This document shows, in pieces, positions 4,175 to 7,129 of a stretch of DNA of 7,129 nt. The position numbers were made by a program, and so were the translations under genes. Within the stretch, counting starts at the first letter, position 1. Each line of letters opens with the position of its first letter. The stretch lies in contig DASVDK010000367.1 of NCBI GenBank assembly GCA_036381125.1, forward strand, positions 1-7,129, in the 5' to 3' direction. This DNA comes from DASVDK01 sp036381125 [NCBI: Thermodesulfobacteriota bacterium] (GTDB lineage Bacteria > DASVDK01). Under the pieces are notes generated by a model. That model was not told where the DNA came from, did not search any database, and was given only the letters and a program-made list of their open reading frames with translations.

Positions 4175-7129
4175 TCATCGGTCGCGCCGGCTGCGCATCC
4201 GCTCGAGGAGCGCCGAGGGGCCGCCCTGGCGGATCACCCGCTCGAACTGCGAGCGGTAGGAGGCGACGAGGGAGAGCCCGTCGATGACGACGTCGGTGAA
4301 CGTGCGGCCGTCGGGCTTCACGCGGTAGTCGACCGGGAGCGTCGCGCCCTGGGACTTGAGGAGGGTCGTGCGGACGAGCACCTCGCCCGTGCCGCCGGGC
4401 GCCGGCTGCGGCTCGCCGTACCGGACCTCGACCCCTTCGAGGAACGAGAGGACCATCCGCGAGTAGGAGCGGGTGAAGAGGGTCGTGAAGAGCGGGAGGT
4501 ACTCCCGCCACTCGGCCGGCGAGAGCCGATCGGCGCTCGAGCCGAGCGCCGCCCGGGCCATCGCCTCGGTGTCGAAGCGCTCGGCGATGAGCCGCTGGAC
4601 CCGCTCGTCGCGCGCCTCGGCGGTGAGCGCCGGATCGCGGATGATCGCGCGCGCCGTCTCGATCGTCTGCCGCACGGCCTCGACGGGGCCCGCCTGCGCC
4701 TGCGCGGCGGCGGGCGCGCCGAGGGCGAGGAGGACCGCCAGGCCGATCCCGGCGCCGTTCGCCGCGGCCCGCCGGCGCGCCATCGCGGCGAGCACCGGCG
4801 GGAGGACGACGAACGTCGCGATCGCCGTGAGGATCGAGCCGAGGCAGAGGAGCACGCCCAGCGAGACGACCCCTCGATGCTCGGCCACGAGCAGCGGGGC
4901 GAAGCCGGTGATCGTGGTGAGGACCGCGAGCAGCACCGACTTGCCGGCCGACCGGCCGAGGACCGACGCGGCGGCGTGCGGCTCCTCCCGCACCCGGCCG
5001 ACCAGCGTCGTCCCGGTGTCGACGGCGAGCGCGATGACCAGCGGGACGCCGAAGAGGTTGGCGAGGTTGAAGTCGATGTCGAGCGCCGCCATCGCCCCGG
5101 CGGTCCAGAGCCCGCCGACGACGAGCGGCAGCGCCGAGAGGAGCGCGTCGCGCACGCTGCGGAACGCGATCGCCGCGACGACGACGATCAGCCCGAGCGC
5201 GACGAGCGAGCTTCGCACGTAATCGCGTCGCATCGCCTCGGTCACCTCGAACCCCTGGACGCGCGGGCCGGTGACGTCCGGGTCGACCGCCCGGACGTCC
5301 TCGAGGAAGCGGGCCATCGCCTCGCGCTGCCAGGCGTTCTCCGTGGGGTAGATCCGCAGGAGGAGCCGACCGGTGCGGCCGACGAACCGGTCGCGCAGAT
5401 CGGGCGGCAGGGATTCGATCGCGACCGGCGAGGTCTCGAGGTTGGCCGCGAGCCAGTCGACGCCCTCGGCGAGGTCCGCGACGAGCGCGCGCTGCGCCTC
5501 GGCGAGCCGCCGCTCCGCGGCCGCCGGCCCGACCCGGTCGATGGCGGCGAGGAGGTCGACGAGCGCCCGCCGCGCGTCGCGCGCGCCGGCTTCGTCGGCC
5601 TCGCCGAGCTTGAAGGCGAGGCGCGACACGCCGCTGCGGAACGGCTCGAGGTCGAAGGGCGCGGCCGCCTCGGTGCGGACCTCGAGGCCGGCGACGAGCG
5701 GACGGATCCTCTCGATGATCCGCGCCCTGGTCGCCTGCTCGTCGGGCAGCACGTCGAGCACGCTCTCGACCCGCTCGACCAGCGGGCGGGCCGTCAGCGC
5801 GTCCACCTTGCGCCGCGCCTCGGCGAGATCGGCCGCGTCGGTCACGACGAACCAGGTCCCGCTTCCCCCCTCGTCGATCAGGGCGCGCTCGTAGCGCACC
5901 GACTCGGTGTCGCGGGGCTGGAGGTTGAGGAGGTTCGAGTCGAAGGCCGGCGGGTTCGCGAGCGCCAGGCCGCCCCCGACCACGGCCAGCACGAGGCCGG
6001 TCGCCAGCGGCCATCGCGCCCGTGCGAGCCACGCTGCGACGGCCGGCGGCGGTCGATCGCCCGATCGCGCGGCGGCCGGGCCGGCGCGCCACCGCCCGAC
6101 GAGGGCGAGCATCGCCGGGAAGCACGTGTAGCTGGCCACGATGCTCAGCGCGAGCCCCGCGGCCGAGATGACGCCGAGCTCGCCGATGGCCGGCAGGTCG
6201 GCCACCGTCAGGGCGAGCGAGCCGGCGATCAGGACCGCGGCCGACGCGAGCACCGTCGCGCCGGTTCCGACCGCCATGAGCCGCATGGCGGCGCCGCGGT
6301 CCCGGCCCGCCTGCTCCTCCTCCTCGAAGCGCGCGAGGAGGTGGATCGGGAAGTCGATGCCGACCCCGATGAGGATGCTCGCGAAGACGGCCGAGAGGAT
6401 GTTCAGGTGTCCGATCGCGAGCGTCACGAAGGCGAAGGACCACGCGAGCGCGACGCCGAGGCAGAGCAGGACGCAGAGCGACCGGGCGGGGCTGCGGAAG
6501 AAGAAGAGCACCAGCACGAGGACGCTGCCGACGGACCCCAGGCCGAGCGCCAGGCCGACGTCGTGCCGCGTCGTCGCCTCCTCGTCGGCGGAGAGCGCGT
6601 CGGCGCCGGTGACGCCGACGTCGAGCCCCGGGAAGGCGGCCCGGGTCTCGGCGACCACCGCCCGGACGGCGGTCACCGGCTCGCCCTCGATCGCGGCGGC
6701 CGCCGCCTCCGCGTCGAAGAACCGGCGGTGCGTCCCCTCGGGCGGGACCGGCGTCACCTGCAGGAGGAGGAACCGGTGGTCGTCCGACCAGAGGTAGCGG
6801 GGCCGGAAGAGCCCGGACCGGTCGGCGCCGGAGCTGCCGACGAGCGCGGACAGCGACGGCGCGGGGCCTCCGGTCACGGCCGTCGCGAGGCCGCGGGCGA
6901 GCGGGGCGAGGACGCCGGCGTCGAACGGCGCCGCGCCGGCCCCGTCCCGGTCGTCGGGGCCGAGCAGGTCGCCCACGACGAAGGCGCCGAGCCGCCGGGT
7001 GACCTCGGCGTTCAGCGCGTCGACGAGCGTGACGAGCCCGGGGCGCCGGGCAACCGCCTCGAGCGCCGCCTGCCCCTCCCGGAGCCCGTCCTCGAGGCGC
7101 TCGAGCTCGTCTGTCGGGAGGTAGAGGAG
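4175..7129 (-). CDS. RND/MMPL (HpnN-like) transporter fused to MlaC/HpnM-type lipid-binding domain, 5'-truncated
   Basis: 984 codons are visible; the frame is open to the window edge, so TM1 and the true start are outside. GTG at 6976 is internal. Numbering from the edge, hydrophobic segments near 190-211, 217-240, 243-265, 282-308 and 318-344 match TM2-TM6 of an MMPL protein. A segment at 373-391 (TM7) is followed by a large periplasmic loop (about 392-637). Segments near 640-656, 662-684, 693-711, 731-749 and 753-781 are TM8-TM12. Asp residues sit in GVGIDF (D259) and ALAVDT (D704), where MMPL/RND proteins relay protons. After TM12 the frame continues through MARRR and a signal-peptide-like segment (about 792-813) into an MlaC/Ttg2D domain (about 814-975) with the GLSLVASYRSQF signature. 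HpnN moves hopanoids towards the outer membrane; MlaC carries phospholipids across the periplasm. Joined, they suggest proton-driven lipid export with a tethered carrier. The gene is convergent with the TolC-family gene. The substrate is inferred, not shown. Confidence 0.87.
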   Translation of the reverse strand, partial: LLYLPTDELERLEDGLREGQAALEAVARRPGLVTLVDALNAEVTRRLGAFVVGDLLGPDDRDGAGAAPFDAGVLAPLARGLATAVTGGPAPSLSALVGSSGADRSGLFRPRYLWSDDHRFLLLQVTPVPPEGTHRRFFDAEAAAAAIEGEPVTAVRAVVAETRAAFPGLDVGVTGADALSADEEATTRHDVGLALGLGSVGSVLVLVLFFFRSPARSLCVLLCLGVALAWSFAFVTLAIGHLNILSAVFASILIGVGIDFPIHLLARFEEEEQAGRDRGAAMRLMAVGTGATVLASAAVLIAGSLALTVADLPAIGELGVISAAGLALSIVASYTCFPAMLALVGRWRAGPAAARSGDRPPPAVAAWLARARWPLATGLVLAVVGGGLALANPPAFDSNLLNLQPRDTESVRYERALIDEGGSGTWFVVTDAADLAEARRKVDALTARPLVERVESVLDVLPDEQATRARIIERIRPLVAGLEVRTEAAAPFDLEPFRSGVSRLAFKLGEADEAGARDARRALVDLLAAIDRVGPAAAERRLAEAQRALVADLAEGVDWLAANLETSPVAIESLPPDLRDRFVGRTGRLLLRIYPTENAWQREAMARFLEDVRAVDPDVTGPRVQGFEVTEAMRRDYVRSSLVALGLIVVVAAIAFRSVRDALLSALPLVVGGLWTAGAMAALDIDFNLANLFGVPLVIALAVDTGTTLVGRVREEPHAAASVLGRSAGKSVLLAVLTTITGFAPLLVAEHRGVVSLGVLLCLGSILTAIATFVVLPPVLAAMARRRAAANGAGIGLAVLLALGAPAAAQAQAGPVEAVRQTIETARAIIRDPALTAEARDERVQRLIAERFDTEAMARAALGSSADRLSPAEWREYLPLFTTLFTRSYSRMVLSFLEGVEVRYGEPQPAPGGTGEVLVRTTLLKSQGATLPVDYRVKPDGRTFTDVVIDGLSLVASYRSQFERVIRQGGPSALLERMRSRRDR

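Noticed and set aside
3372-6443. 1023-codon minus-strand frame, offset from the transporter frame
   Set aside because: Longer than many real genes, but almost entirely Arg/Pro/Gly/Ala. It crosses the noncoding repeat gap and part of the TolC-family gene. The transporter frame has ordered membrane segments and an MlaC domain.

Overview
The window is very GC-rich (by eye around 70%) and codes densely for envelope proteins. An EnvC-type murein hydrolase activator, an outer-membrane TolC-family channel and an MlaC-type lipid carrier together imply a diderm, Gram-negative-type bacterium. The S41 protease and the hopanoid/lipid-type RND transporter resemble those of high-GC soil or subsurface lineages (Methylomirabilota/Rokubacteria, Myxococcota or other former Deltaproteobacteria). 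That placement is an impression from sequence style and is not proven. No rRNA, tRNA, CRISPR array, insertion sequence or phage gene was seen.

Layout, left to right. (1) 2-919 (+): the 3' part of an envC-like gene, a coiled coil followed by a LytM domain whose zinc ligands are mostly replaced. (2) 955-2349 (+): a complete S41/CtpA carboxyl-terminal processing protease, 35 nt downstream and probably co-transcribed. (3) 2374-2411: a strong intrinsic terminator with a perfect 14-bp stem, closing the envC-ctpA unit. (4) 2540-3922 (+): a complete TolC-family outer-membrane protein with a GTG start and a good ribosome binding site. (5) 3923-4174: a noncoding gap between convergent genes. It holds a tandem repeat with an 88-bp period, each copy carrying two GAA-loop hairpins, plus a decayed third copy. 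(6) 4175-7129 (-): the 3' part of a large gene. It encodes an RND/MMPL (HpnN-like) transporter joined in frame, through a signal-peptide-like hydrophobic segment, to an MlaC/HpnM-type periplasmic lipid-binding domain.

How the genes may work together: the left pair handles cell-wall remodelling (an amidase activator and a periplasmic protease). The right-hand genes handle export across the envelope: an outer-membrane duct and a proton-driven inner-membrane lipid transporter carrying its own periplasmic carrier. The two most notable items are the transporter-carrier fusion and the repeat hairpins. In the second hairpin, three base pairs differ between copies and all three keep their pairing.
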